DNA of 64,000 bases from Kudoa neothunni (lineage: Eukaryota > Cnidaria), in assembly GCA_964304625.1 (NCBI GenBank), contig OZ199838.1, forward strand, positions 5,828,001 through 5,892,000, written 5' to 3'. The first letter of the stretch is position 1, and the number at the start of each line of letters is the position of its first letter. Positions 13,601-25,860 of the stretch are shown one piece after another. The position numbers and the translations under genes are program-made. The notes below the pieces were generated by a model, which had not been told where the DNA came from, searched no databases, and saw nothing but the letters and a program-made list of their open reading frames with translations.

Positions 13601-13839
13601 GTGGTTTATATGTTTACTACCCCGAACAAGATGATATCGCCACCAGAATACACGGCATAGGTCCTCGTCATATTGAAAAAGACAACGTGGACGCTGTGTA
13701 CCGTTACCATAGTGATAAGAAACAATTTACAGTCATTCCCTTTTCCAAGACTATTTCAATCTCTGTGGATGGATTCACTATAGCTACGATTAAGAAACTG
13801 GGTAATTCAACGCCGTCTTCAACAATATTCCAACAATGA
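10665..13839 (+). CDS. CAMSAP: CAMSAP/Patronin microtubule minus-end binding protein (linker frame-broken in this sequence)
   Basis: CAMSAP/Patronin proteins cap and stabilise free microtubule minus ends. A 10-codon first exon (10665-10694) joins across a 41-bp intron to 10736, restoring the family's N-terminal helix (KFISSLYWLV, like KIAASLRWLL in human). The next 530 codons form the CAMSAP-type calponin-homology region: FVFWFNSLYTNM, LVANGVTLGLVLIKYF and LKPNFMVVLSELF all align. The C-terminal 130 residues (from 13430) are the CKK domain: LIHSALTNYCLAGE, GLYVYYPE, GIGPRHIE and SDKKQF...TISISVD. Between them is a Ser/Asn/Pro-rich linker with a short DELERKKQQFLARMQQR segment, the remnant of the helical region before CKK. 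The linker changes frame near 12325, 12370, 12840, 12978, 13085 and 13430; two further joins (near 13157-13207 and 13311-13357) fit ordinary short introns. At roughly 950-1000 residues it is shorter than vertebrate CAMSAPs. Confidence 0.9.
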
Positions 13840-14148
13840 CCACCGATACTAAGTCAACAACTTTTTCATTAATGACTTGAGTGGTTCAGAATTTCTAATC
13901 TATACTTACTATTGTACATTTGATATTCGCAGTGAATGTTTAGATGCGCTATGTGTATATTTCTCCAATCTAAGTCGCGTTAGGTGTTCTCATCCAAAAT
14001 TTAAATTAGATTTTCGTTAGATTGATACAAAATAATTGTCATTAAAATTGGATGCTTTCTTTTTTTTAATTAAAAATTAATATGAAAAGTTGATAATGGA
14101 ATCATACCATAAGAATGATTAACTAATACTTCAAAATATCATTTAGAT
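13840..14148. other. Downstream region of CAMSAP
   Basis: AT-rich sequence after the CAMSAP stop codon, probably its 3' untranslated region followed by spacer. No gene or repeat is recognised. Confidence 0.4.
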
Positions 14149-14235
14149 CAGGGGTTCTCATCCGTTTTTTCAAATTTACCTCACTTTGGAAACCAAATTC
14201 GTATTCACTTTAAGGTTTATATTGGTTTCGCTATT
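14149..14235 (-). mobile_element. Fragment of a non-autonomous hAT element (CAGGGGTTCTC family)
   Basis: Starts with CAGGGGTTCTC and then follows, with substitutions, the reverse complement of the right end of the complete copy at 39.7-40.4 kb (shared TCAAATT, CAAATTCRTATT and TTATA.TGGTTT stretches). Only about 90 bp is alignable by eye; no second end is seen, so it is a truncated copy. Confidence 0.6.
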
Positions 14236-14394
14236 GCAGAGGTTATTTACATGGAAAATTCTAATCCTAAGGCATTTACACCTGTGTAATGACAATTTTG
14301 AATCCCATATACTCTAATTCATAAACTGCCTACGGATTTAATTTTATTAGATTTTTATAAATTAAATTATTTCTGACCTCTCTTTCCCTCTTAG

Positions 14395-15425
14395 GCAGAG
14401 CTTCCCAAATCATTTTAGTTTCCGTACCCTCTACCACTTATGATGGCAATTCCGCGCCCCTTGTCAAAGAAGAGATTTTAAAATAGATATTGGAATAATT
14501 TTAGGCGGAGAAAATATTTCTACTAACATTAAACGGGAAAAATCCGTCTACTTTAACAAGGAAAAATGTAAATAAATACACGCAACTCATATTAAATTTA
14601 ATGTTTTGATTTTTTTTTAATATTTTTCTCGCAATTATGAGGTTAAAACGAGATTTTTTATTGGAGAAGGATATGCAAAAATCATAATTTATAAGCGAAT
14701 TAGAAATATTAATATTTTATTACAAAATATCAGATGTGAATAGTTGCTGTTTCGCGGAATGTTTCATTTTGTATTTTTTTGGTTTTAATTAAAAATTAAA
14801 AAATTAAATGAGAAAAATAAACATATGACCCAATATCAAATATAAAATTTTAGTTTATAAAAATTTTTAATACAAGTCAATTTCAATAATTATTATAAAA
14901 ATTTTAAATAATTCAACAAAAATAATAAAACAGTTAATTATGACGCTAATTAAAGTTTAATTCTTATTCCTCTTATGATTTATTTAATGAAGTGAATAAT
15001 ACAATTTTTAATTATTCAACCCATTTTGAAACATTTTATAAATTGGGGGTTTTTCATCAAAAAGTAAATATTTTGCAATTTTTTACATTGGGCTATTTAA
15101 GATTTAAATAAAATTATTTTGTAGGAATAAAAAGATGTAAAATATCATTTTAATTTCGTATACTAATATGAGATAAATAGTAAATCTAAAACAAATTAAT
15201 TTATAGTAAAATATATCAAAAGACTATTTGTTTATCAGACTTATTTCAGCTTCGATTATGCTATATTTTCTAGAAAGGATCTGATTACTTAGAACCGGTA
15301 CATTATGTAGGAAACATGCTCAGCTGTACTATTTTTTCGTTGACTCAAGGTGTGAGTCTTGGATCACAGTAACTGTCTCCCGGACCACTGGGGGTCCTAT
15401 AACCCCAACCAGGAAGCTTTGACTT
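14395..15425 (+). mobile_element. Non-autonomous hAT-like element, copy 1
   Basis: The left end reads CAGAGCTTCCCAAAT and the right end, reverse-complemented, CAAAGCTTCCTGGTT, a hAT-like terminal inverted repeat of about 11-15 bp. The interior is AT-rich and non-coding. It is repeated, with many differences, at 58.2-60.4 kb: shared landmarks include GTCTACTTT followed by AACRAG, ATTAAAGTTTAATTCTTAT and TTATTTCAGCTTCGATT. An 8-bp target duplication is not clear (flanks CTCTTAGG and ACTTAGAT share only the core). No transposase is encoded, so it would have been moved by another element's enzyme. Confidence 0.6.
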
Positions 15426-16758
15426 AGATTATACCTGTGTGAATACAGTATTTAGCTTAATAGACTCTTATAGTATCATATTGAAACTCGAACACATCCA
15501 AATGTCACATGCCGCACTTAAGGTTATATATTAATATTCCAATATTTTACCCTCATATCCTAACATAATGTAGTCTAATTTCATAACAAAATTTGTAAAT
15601 CAATAGATTAAACTCGGTATTAAAAACTCTTTCTAACTCGTAATATTAAGGATATTTACATTCCTCCTAAGTAGAAATATTAATAGATCATAATATCAAT
15701 TTGAGAAACCAGTCGGTACTGCAGAGATGAGACAATGTCTCAGGAAGCTCAATCGAACTGTTCCTACAACAGATTTTAAAATTTTAAAGGTTTCAAACTT
15801 TTCAAATTTATTTGTATTGGATTTCGAAATAGTTATAAAAATTATAAAATTGGCGTATAAGAGTATAGGACAGGGGTCTGAAACCCGAATGTGTTGCCCC
15901 CATCAATAATTACGATAAACTAGAAAGCAGGTCAGAATACATATAAATCCTTTAGCTGAAATGAGGTTTTCACAATACAATTAATAATTGGTCTAGTAAA
16001 TTTATATTTTGATGTGTATAATCCAACTTTTTCATTGCAGCGCAAGAAGAATATAACTAACTTTCGACATTTTGTATGAGGGAATGACTAGTTTATATAA
16101 TTTTTTATTCAAAAATTTGTTCGCTTTTATTTATACAGAATTTAATATTTCCTATACTTAAATAATGGTTCGAAACCGTATAAAATAATAATTAAACGTC
16201 TTCATCCGTCGCAATAATATTAATATCGTGTATCGATGAAAATAGGTAAGAAATTCGTTTCGGGGAATGTTATTGTATTTATTTTTGAACACATTTATGT
16301 TTAGAAGAAGGGGGGTAATATTGAATTAACTCCATTTGATTTTCTATTAAACTTCTTAATGTGCTGAAAAGATCAATTATAAGAATAGGGAAAATTATGA
16401 AAGTGTTTCCTAATAAAAGAAAAATGTAACTCTATCATTAACCCTATCGCGGGTCAGATAAACAAAGCTCCCGAACCGGTCATTGCCGATTCCTGCTTTA
16501 AAGAATACCTGTTCATTTAAATGTTTTATCAACAGGCTATTATTGTGAAATTTACATTACATGACTCAATTAACGAACCATATTACCTCTACAAGTAAGT
16601 TGATTTTTATCTAGAGATTTTCCATGGTTGCAAGTGGATTTAAAAACTGTTTGCTGATAATCAAAGTTGAACATTTTTGTAGGTGAAATGCGTTAAAGGA
16701 AGAATGAACGAAAAAATCATGAAAAATAAACATAAAAATAATTCATATATAATAACAC
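15426..16758. other. Intergenic DNA downstream of MRPL3
   Basis: AT-rich sequence with no supported gene. The one open frame over 60 codons (15727-15909) is low in complexity and shows no motif. The right-hand few hundred bases should include the MRPL3 3' untranslated region. Confidence 0.4.
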
Positions 16759-18212
16759 CTAGTCCGCCATGTTCTGTTCAAATAACTCTGTGGCTTTTTT
16801 ATCAATGACATCGAGTTTCTCTTGTATTTCCTCGTCATCGTTGTGTTTGTTATGGTCGTTGAGGGCAATAGCGTCATTAAGTAGATCGCCGCTATCATAA
16901 GGAGTGACGAGAGGTGAATAGAGATCTGCAGGACAATTTGTAGGTGGTTCATATGGTTCAGTGTGATCGAAATCTCTCACAAGTAATGGGCCCCCATTGT
17001 AACCATGAATGGAGCCCATTATGTATATAACATCATGAGTTGTATTTACTCGAAGCACCTAAAACATCGTCATGAGAAGACGTAAAACCAAACGATCATG
17101 ATCATTCCTAAAAGGTACTCTCCTGGGCGGGTTTTGTTGTATTTTCAATCCAGTGTGGCCAGGCATTTTGAAACCAGGATATACCATACCCTTGAACTGG
17201 AAAAAGAGTAAGTCAATACAAATATCAATTAATCACATACACCCTGCAAAGCGCCACCCTTTCGATGAGATAACGACACACCATGAGTGGACGGCAAACC
17301 TCTGAAACCCCATCGTTGCATTACGCCAAGGTAACCTCGATCTTTTCTACATTCAGATTGTTAAGATGGTGCACAATTAAGGGACTGGATACGTTTTTGA
17401 GGTAATTCTAACTCGTTGATCCGGACGAAAGAATGAAGCTCCAAAGGTTGACCCTAACCATATTGGAAAGATTGAGAATAACAATATTAATAAAAATCAC
17501 AAGGAAACTAACCTATCTTAGGCTCATAGTCAGGGTCAACGTAAAAACCTCCAACAAAGCGTCGACGTTCAACATTATACTTTTCACATAAAATGTTTGC
17601 ATAAGTACGAGTCTAAGTGTAAATATAAGAAAACAATAATCGCACGAGGATAAATTACCCTATTATTCAAACTAGGTATTGCTTTAATACCAGAGACTAA
17701 AATTCCAAGTCGTTTAAGTTTATTATTGAAAGACTCCACAATATATCTATCCAAAACAATATTGTCTTTAATCTATATGAAGTGTAAATCGAAGTTAAAC
17801 TCATATCACTATGTCATTTTACCTGGATTAGTGTAACATGAATACATTTGTTATTTTTTAGCCAAAAACATAGAGGAGGATCCCACCTTTATTCCAAACA
17901 GTCCGATTCGTTGATATTTTGCAATAGGACGTTCAAAATTGTGGTATTTTATCTTCCTCACCCATATTCTGTATAAAATGAGTCATTTTTTGGGTCAGCT
18001 GGATTGTTGTTATTCATAATTGAATCAAACAATGAGCTGTCATCTACCAAAAATCCATCGACAGCTTCAGATGAGGCGAACCTTTTTTGTAAAAAATTGG
18101 TTTTGAATTTATGTGGGAAATTTAACAATTTTTTAAAAACGCCCGAACATCGTCGATATGAAGATATCAGGAGTGGATAGCGTAACACGTGATTTAAAAT
18201 ATCGTAACTCAT
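16759..18212 (-). CDS. MRPL3: Mitochondrial large-ribosomal-subunit protein uL3m
   Basis: uL3m sits in the core of the mitochondrial 39S/54S subunit near the peptidyl-transferase centre. Exons in one consistent model: 18212-17962, 17886-17823, 17772-17659, 17612-17513, 17453-17393, 17346-17241, 17196-17119 and 17058-16759, with introns of 44-75 bp, giving 357 residues (human 348). Hallmarks: [13 protein letters not shown], then [16 protein letters not shown], then [11 protein letters not shown] and [15 protein letters not shown], all in the order of human MRPL3. The first 60 residues are basic and aromatic, as a mitochondrial targeting sequence would be. The 75-bp first intron (17961-17887) is doubtful: read in another frame it encodes [10 protein letters not shown], which closely matches the conserved N-terminal block of L3 proteins (R-V-G-L-I-A-L-K-L-G in human). 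Either the block is truly skipped or two compensating one-base changes are present. The rest of the gene is clean. Confidence 0.88.
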
Positions 18213-18480
18213 TTCCGTTCGGCCAAGTTATCACATGGCCTATCATCGTATTTGAAAAGCTATTTTATTTTTCATTGATACAAATAAAATGTGCTGATAT
18301 AAAACAGAATATTCGGTTAGCCCTATTTTTCTATCGTTTCATTACATTTCATATAGATTATAGACCATGACATCTTAGAATAGAATTAATCACTCGTGTT
18401 TCTACTTTTGATTTTTCTTTTATAAACTAAAAGAAAAGTAAATTTATATTTTAAGTTTGCATTTATTGATTTACTCAGAT
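18213..18480. other. Upstream region of MRPL3
   Basis: AT-rich spacer immediately 5' of the MRPL3 start. It should carry the MRPL3 promoter. The plus-strand open frame 18158-18370 overlaps the MRPL3 first exon antisense and is not called. Confidence 0.4.
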
Positions 18481-18930
18481 TTAATTATACGTCGGCGCTT
18501 CCTAATAAACATTGGGCTCGCACCCTCTGTATACGATAAGGCGTAGCTGACATAAAAATTTCTCAACAATCTCTTTCTATAGTGGTCGAATCTCTAATCT
18601 CATAAGCCCATAGTTCGCTTCTTCTAGAAGCAGGGGGACCCCCAGTTGGGAAATGCTGCTTTAAGGATACCGCGTAAAAAGAACCATTAAAGCTATACTA
18701 GAGAAATTGCGATTAGGACTGTAGTCGAGGAGGGAAGAAGTCCGATGTTGGTTTCATCTAACTGAAAAATTAGAAAATCGACGTCTTATGGAATAATAAA
18801 TGCATTAAAGGAAACCAATAAAATCAATAAGGCTGTAAGGAGTTTTCAGGAATGGGACTCTTTCTTGGGATATCGAAGAGTGATTAAAGGGACTAATTGG
18901 TGGAAACTGCGCGGCTAATCTTCAGTCGAT
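18481..18930 (+). mobile_element. Transposon debris: hAT-like end and Tc1/mariner-type helix-turn-helix fragment
   Basis: At 18640-18660 is a sequence ending in CCCAGTTGGGAAATGCTGC, which resembles the right end of a hAT-type element (family form GGTTGGGAAACACTG). Immediately after it, 18690-18760 translates to REIAIRTVVEEGRSPM, similar to the first helices of a Tc1/mariner or IS630-like transposase, before the frame is lost. Both calls are from short motifs only. Confidence 0.3.
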
Positions 18931-19779
18931 AATTAAAAAAATGCAATACTGTTCATACATTGTTGTTTGGGGGACTTAAAATAATAAACATGATTTTTAT
19001 ATTATAATAGTGATTTTACAGTTCTAATAGATTATATCTAATTTTATCATTCTAATGCAAATTTATGTGATGAATACAATTAAGAAATTTATTGTCTCCT
19101 AAGACGTAACTCATTATTGATTTTTAGGAGGAATTCTTTTCCCAGGTTAAATCTAAAAATAGTAAAAACAATACTTTGGTGAAAAAATAAGATGTCCAAC
19201 GAATGATGGAAAAGTTTAATTCAATTTTATCTAAACCTCTGAATAACTACTTTTAAAACTGTGGAACATTCATTGGTAGGTGCCACGTTCTTCAGGATAT
19301 CGAAAGGAATTAATAGAATTAATTTTTTATGTCTAAGTTGTTCAGTTTTAACTATCACAGTATTGTATATTAATATTTTTATGATGCTAGACTTATTACA
19401 TTATATTTTTATTCTGTAAGCTAATATAGTTTAGTTTGATCGACAAAATATTTGTCTTTGTGTGCTCAACCCGACAGTCAATAACATTGTGTATAAATAT
19501 TCTTTCTCTTATTCAACTTTTAAAATAAAAATGAACCCAATATAATATTTTTTTAAAATATAAATAAATTGTGTATAAATAAGTTAAAAAAATAGTTGTT
19601 TACAATAATTCAGCCTATAAGAGTTCAAAATAAGTGATCGTATAGGAAAATTTATTTTAAATGGAGTAAATATATTAAACGAGAAAATATAAAAATAAAT
19701 AATTTTTTTATGATTCACGTTTTATCTTATTAAAATATATTTTGGGTGTTCAGAATTAAATGCAAAATTTGTTAAATCA
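18931..19779. other. AT-rich intergenic DNA, no gene seen
   Basis: Very A/T-rich sequence with no open frame worth calling and no recognised repeat. Confidence 0.4.
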
Positions 19780-20535
19780 TAAATAGGGCATCCAATTTTC
19801 GACGCTTTTAAGCATAAAGAAGATTATACGCAGATTTTCGCAAACATCTCTATGACGCAAAAAGCACAAATTAACATTTCACATATGACAAAATTTTATT
19901 TTAATTTCACTATTTTAATATAATTATAATATCATCGAAATTTCTCCTCTCGAAAGATCATGCTTAATATCCCAAAAACTTTTAATTACGAATGAAGACA
20001 ACGGTTTGTTTACAAAATATTGTCGGGAAAGTTGGCATTGCTATAATCTTTTTTCAAAAAATGTAGGTAAATGCTTATCACCGGAAGTTTGAACATTAGA
20101 AAGTTAACGTGACGAAGGACAATATCTTTAGGAAAAACTTCTAGGTCTTGTGAGATTATCTATTATTTTAAGTGGTAATCCATCGTATACATCGGCTGAA
20201 ACAAGATACATCTTTATTTTTTGATTTTTATAATATCGTGATAACGAAGGGAATTATGAGAGATGTGCTTTAACGATTCCATCATTCAAAGATGCTTCAA
20301 TTATATAAAACGTTTTTGCACACGGGTTTGTTTTGTAGGTAACTTTAACTTGCGACATCTGTAAACAAATTCATTTTAAATAATTTTTAAATCAATCCAA
20401 TACTTAATAAAATGCCCTAAATCACATCTTTTTGTGTCCATTCTTATTGAGGTGCCCTTTCCGAAACACCCTGAAAAAATTAACGTCGAACCATCATGAT
20501 AAAATCGATTTTAATCGAAAACGGCATTCCCTAAT
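19780..20535 (-). repeat. Unidentified repeat family, copy B
   Basis: Over its whole length this is the reverse complement of the segment at 42.6-43.5 kb, with many substitutions and a deletion of about 35 bases near its left end. Both copies keep TTCGACG at the ends, GTGTTTCGGAAAGGG just inside one end, and TGTTTGCG and GCGTCRWARRGATG near the other. Some stretches have a faint coding sense (for example KIKMYLVSADVYDG read on the minus strand), but no frame is long enough to identify a protein. It could be a Mutator-like or other DNA transposon remnant. Confidence 0.6.
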
Positions 20536-21048
20536 TATAAAAAATAATTCAACCGACTCAAAACATAACGTCGCGTCTGAATATGGCGAATATAGTAATG
20601 AACGGCGATGTATCAACTGACCTCAGCGCGTACGTCGAAGAAAATAATGATTTCATTAAAACTCATAATGAAACCAAAATGTATGGAAATATTAACTACA
20701 AAAAAAAGAGATGACAGATAGATTATTGCATATATTAACTAACTTAGTGGAAGTGATTGTAGCAACTTATTTAGTGTGCTTAAATCCTTTTCACGAGCGT
20801 ATGAATGAACTTATAATCATTAAAATGAAAATTCCGCCATTAACCATTAATTCAAACTTAATTTTATTACGTAAGAGATAAAAGCTATAGGTAGACCCAA
20901 GACAATGAATAATTATTTCGAATTTGATAAATAACGTCTTGATATCTATGTGGTATGCTTGTAAAAATATAATCATTTTGTTTGAAAGGTTGACATAAGT
21001 TATTCGCTTTATAACGTACAAAACTAACGGAAATAAAATCAAGGCACT
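20536..21048. other. AT-rich intergenic DNA
   Basis: No supported gene. An 83-codon minus-strand open frame at 20791-21042 is hydrophobic and of low complexity; without any motif I do not call it. Confidence 0.4.
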
Positions 21049-24000
21049 GGCTATTCTTACGACAACGAATATCTTTTTTCTTACTAAAGATATTTTAAAT
21101 ATGAATTTAAAAACATTTTATTACATTTTTTTCCTACAAAAATTTAGGTTTTTATAAATTATTATTTCGATAAAACTAATACATATATTTCGCCATTACA
21201 AGTACTAAAAATGATTAAAACCAGATCTTCATTAATATTTACGACATTTTACAGTATTTTTGGATCGAAAAATCATGAAAATTGTGTTAATGTAACTTCA
21301 TTTGCAATGGAGGCCATTAGCCCACGTGTCAATGTTAAGACCTCATTCGATTATTGCGTCACGAACTACATCACATTTTAATTACATTTAGATCTAAAAT
21401 GCAATTTTAAAAGCTTATTTTTAAAATTAATAATCTAATTTGTTCTATTTGTTTATAACATACTTCATTTATCTTGGTGAATATAGCGACATAATAACTA
21501 CCTATTATTTCGTTCAAAATGATATATATTTTTCAGGTTAAGTATCTGGAAAGATATTGAGGTTAATTGTATTTCATAATAATTACATTAAATAAATTTT
21601 AATAATATTATTGTCTTAAAAATTAGATAAAATGATTATTTCCTCCACCACATAATTATACGGCATAATTTTAACAAAAAGATAAAACCTGCTAATATTA
21701 ATTATCTTAAAAAATATAATATTTACTAGTAATTCATTACATATATTAACAATTTGTTTCCGAGTCTGTTAATATCCCCAATCATTTTAAAGTAAAAACG
21801 TTATGTTGCGCAGTATTATGGAAATCATGGATTGTGAACAGTCTGCTGACTTCTTTATTGGAATGAAATTTGATTCGTACGAAAAGTTACAAATTAAAGT
21901 GAAAGAATACGAAGAAAAACATTTTTGCAATTTAAAAATTAGACATTCGAGAAAAATTTCAAATGCACAACGAAGATTAAACAGATCCATAAATTCTCAG
22001 TTGGTTTATTATGACATTAATTACGTGTGTTTCTTTGGTGTTCCTTACAAACGCAAAAGCAGTGGAGATAGAAACAAATTATCATTTAAGAAGGAATGCC
22101 CATTTATTATCTCGCTCCGGAGCACTGTGGACGGTAACTTTTTGGAGGTGAAATCACTAAATTTAGTCCATAACCATTCCTGCGATCAAAGAATGTTCGA
22201 AAACCCTCCTCCACAAAGAAGAATTAACCTGGATGATCCAATGATATCGGAGTTAATATCATTAAGAGCAAATAAAAGGTTAATTCAATGTAAGTTAAGC
22301 GAAGAAACCGGCGAGAAAATTACATTAAAATCTATCCATAATGTAAAGACTGTTTCTACCGTCGAACCGAAAAATATTGATTCCGTTATTACAATATTGA
22401 AAAATGATTATAATTTCTGAATTAAAATTCTTGCTAGTGAAAATTCTGTCAATGGAATTTTCTTCGTGGATAACGAAATGCTCCATGTTCTTGAATGTTT
22501 TCCTGAGCTATTATTCATAGATGCCACTTAAAGCTGTTGGATTCAAGGTACGAAACCCTATTTTATAACAAATGACGATTGCATTTGTAGAGCTCCTCTT
22601 TATTTAACTGCATCTCAAGACTCTTTTGGTTTAGCCCATATCACTAGTGCCTGTATTTTATATGAGGAGACAGCAGAAGCCATAACATGATTTCTGAACG
22701 AATTGTTAGATGCTGCACCGTGGTTACAATCCAAAACGATGTCAATAATAACTGACAAAGACCACTTGTTACGAAAGTGTTTAAGTTTCGTATTTCCTTC
22801 CACAAAGTTAATACTATGTAAATTCCATGTATTACAAGCGTTACAGCGGGGAATAAAAGTCGGAAAGTATGGTATAACAACCGAAACAAAAACACTTATT
22901 CTTCAAATATTAGAAAAAATGACTTATGTCAAGAACAAGGAAAATCTTGACCGCTTAGCTTATGTTGTGAACTTTTTGACCTCGGAGTTGAGGAACTTAA
23001 TGATTATTTCAAAAAGAATTGGCTATCCATTTACCAGGAATGGATAATTGGATTAAGTATGGCTGAGCATTACTATAATAATACAACGGATAACAGAATT
23101 GAATCCATTAATGCAAAACTAAAAACTGTAGTGAAAAAGTTTTCAACTTTGAGTGATTTTTTCGACAATTTCTTCCGATTTTTGAAATCGCAAAGGATTG
23201 AGCGGCAAAGCAACATTGCTATGGAACTAATAAAACCATACGATTCTTCCAACGATAATGAGACTTTCATAAAATATCATAATTATCTCACGCCCTATTC
23301 TTCAAGTATAATCCAGGAAGAATTATTAAAAATAAAGGACGCCACTTTAGAAGAAAATTCCAGTTACAATTCCTGTAATTGTTCAATGCATAAAGCATTC
23401 AATCTTCCTTGTCGTCATATTCTACAAAAACGTGCACTCAACTTAATCAACTTGTTTGATGAATCATTGTGCCATTCTCGTTGGGCTAGGGAGCATGCGA
23501 ATAATTTCTTAAATGTTCTAAATGTTAACAATTGTAAAGATTTTCATGATGAGGGAGTTGTAAAAATCAAACCTAAAGACACTATCCAAACTCCTTCTCA
23601 AAGATTAAGACTGTCTTCAGTGCTTACAAAAAAGTTGGCGACTACATCTGCAGAGTTTTGCGGAGATTATTTTCAAACTTCCATTGAAGTTTTTAGAAGA
23701 CTTGAATGTGTGATTAAAAATCATGATACAAAAATGATGTCGGCTATAAATGAACTAAGTTATTTACTATTTGTTGCAAATGTGTAAGTATATTAGTGAA
23801 AATAAATTTGAGAGAACATAACGCTTTCATTGAAATCATATCCTCCAATCCTGAAAGTGAATTGTCTTACACAAGTATTTCGTAAATGAAAATATTTTAT
23901 TAATATAATTTAAACTTAGATGATGAATATACTGAAGAAAAATACGGTAAACTAACCGTAATACTTAGTGATGGTAATGTATTTAGCTGAAAGCTTTGCT

Positions 24001-24718
24001 AGTAAAAGTATGAATCAGGAAAAAACTAATGATACATATAAAAGTAACTAATTTTTTATTAATCATAAAAAATTTTTAGATATACCCATTCCATCCAAAG
24101 TCAAGTCTGTCGGAAGGCCTAGGAGTAGCAGATCAACTACTATTGGACTTCCGAAGAAAAAACAAAAATAAAATTTCAATAGATAATTGATAATAAAAGT
24201 TAATTAATTATGACATTTCCCAAATATTGATTGCTAATTATGTATTTCGATTTATATTTTAATGTTAAGTAACTTGAATTATGAAGTGATGACGTATGAT
24301 TTTTTGAGTTCAGTCTATTTGGCTTAAAAAAATTCTAAATTTGATTAATATTAGTTGTATTTTTCTGTAAATATCTTATAAAATGATACTATTTCAAACA
24401 ATTAATCCGTACCAGACCGTAACGTTGACACGCGGGCTAATGGTCTCCATTGTAAATGATGTTATATTAGCACAATTTTCGTGATTTTTCGATTCAAAAA
24501 TGCTTTAGAATGTCGTAAATGTTAATGAAGATCTGGTTTTAATCATTTTTAGTACTTGTAATGGCGAAATAAGGCAAAAATATATGTATTAGTTTTATCG
24601 CAATAATAATTTATAAAACTTAAATTTTTGTAGGAAAAAAATGTAATAAAATGTTTTTAAATTCATATTTAAAATATCTGTAGTAAGAAAAAAGATATTC
24701 GTTGTCGTAAGAATAGCC
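21049..24718 (+). mobile_element. Mutator-like element (MULE) with long terminal inverted repeats
   Basis: About 290 bp at the left (21049-21342) is repeated in inverted orientation at the right (24428-24718), with only scattered substitutions and a small insertion; both outer ends read GGCTATTCTTACGACAACG. The two copies share, for example, TTCGCCATTACAAGTACTAAA and the run through ACCAGATCTTCATTAA. Long inverted repeats plus a Mutator-type transposase inside (see 21803-23787) define a MULE. Flanking 9-bp duplications are not clear: the flanks CAAGGCACT and ACTTCCTAA do not match, so the true ends may extend a few bases or have mutated. Apart from point damage to the coding part the element looks complete, so it is one of the younger transposons in this window. 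Confidence 0.85.
21803..23787 (+). pseudogene. MULE transposase, frame-broken
   Basis: Encoded inside the inverted repeats at 21049 and 24718. The first 205 codons (21803-22420) include a FAR1/FLYWCH-like DNA-binding segment (CPFIISLRST...LEVKSLNLVHNHSC). The central part, split over frames from 22440 to 23047, shows the MULE catalytic layout: FIDAT near 22520, then ITDKDH near 22755 and an LCKFHVLQAL segment after it. The last frame (23059-23787) starts with a NRIESINAKLK motif, usual for MULEs, and carries a SWIM zinc finger, CNCSMHKAFNLPCRH, near residue 110. There is one stop inside the FIDAT region, another before the ELLDAAPW segment, and frame changes near 22420, 22540 and 23050, so it is no longer functional in this copy. 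Confidence 0.85.
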
Positions 24719-24874
24719 ACTTCCTAAAATCAATCTTATAATCCTGGCGCATGCACCATTGTTGTGGAAAGAGACACTATCTTGATTAATACAGTGTTTC
24801 AAATTCAAGATACATAAATGTCCGATCAAGATCCATTATTTAGAAAATAGGTAATTATTAATATTAGAAATAAG
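24719..24874. other. Short spacer between MULE and mariner remnant
   Basis: About 150 bp of ordinary AT-rich sequence to the right of the MULE. A 69-codon open frame partly in it is a shadow of the MULE terminal repeat. Confidence 0.4.
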
Positions 24875-25860
24875 TCAATTTTCAATAAATTCGTTGCCTA
24901 AGTATCGTGGTAAATAACTCTCCGCACGATTACAATAGTTTTGATATTGTGTAAACGTCATTTCATTCGGATTAGACTTCATCGCCTTTATATGTTCAGT
25001 TTTTGTGGTTGGATTCATGTGTCCCACTATTATTTTAATTGACTGAAAAGTTCCTCGATTGGGTTAAGGAATGGGGATTATGGCGGTAGAAACAGAATCG
25101 AGTGATTTGTTTCTGCCACAAGATCCATGATGTAGTCGGTTTTGTGGAACCTTACATTGGCCATTATGAGCAATGTATTTGTTACACCGTTCAACTGTAG
25201 CTCCACAAAAAGTTGGATTAAATACTCAGAAAATATATTTTCATTTATTGAGCCCTCGTGTACGTAGATTGACCATACTTTCTGGGAGCTCGTTGCGGCT
25301 ATCAATGTAATATTTTTGGAATGAATGGTTCCCACGTATAAACTTGCTCTATATCCAATAGGGGGCCTTCCAAAAAAACGTCTCATTGATAAGGAGAATC
25401 CTGCTTCGTCAATATAGAGAACAAGAGAATAATTTAGCTTTTGTTGAAGGTATTTTATTACATAACTAATTTAGATTCCATTTTAATTTATTATAGATAA
25501 TTTACTATTTTCTTTCCCCTATATTCTCGGGTAGGTTTGTACCAACAGGAACTATGGGAATTTTTTTAATGAATAGTGAATTCCTTCGAGAACATTAGTA
25601 ATCGTTTGTCTGGATACACTGATATTAAATTTTGAATTTAATATTTGCCCTAAAGATTTTAATGTTATAGTGCAATCGTCGTCAACGAGTTGTTTTAGGA
25701 ATTTTTTGTGTTCGTCGTATAATAATTGACGTTGGTTGCCTTCCATTTTTTTCTTTTCCACGCTTCCTGTAGAATCCTTCAATTTAAGAATTCCTGTGAC
25801 AGTAGTTGGATGTACTCCAACATATTTGGTAAGTTGTTAGTTTAGTTTGGACCTTTTCCT
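24875..25860 (-). pseudogene. Tc1/mariner-IS630 superfamily transposase, broken
   Basis: Read on the minus strand. The N-terminal part (25860-25552) has helix-turn-helix character (VGVHPTTVTGIL; SLGQILNSKFNISVSRQTI). It continues with YIDEAGFSLSMRRFFGRPP (first catalytic Asp) near 25400, then TNTLLIMANVRFHKT, where the second catalytic Asp would be expected but Asn is present, then LPP*SPFLNPIEELFSQLK near 25080-25030, the third acidic residue in the family's usual P-Y-S-P..N-P-I-E context, with a stop replacing the Tyr. It ends with a TGA at 24877-24875. A gap between 25552 and 25386 and at least two stops show it is dead. No inverted repeats were found by eye. Confidence 0.75.

Noticed and set aside
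20791-21042. 83-codon hydrophobic minus-strand open frame next to the MULE
   Set aside because: No family resemblance; A/T-rich codons favour hydrophobic residues by chance.
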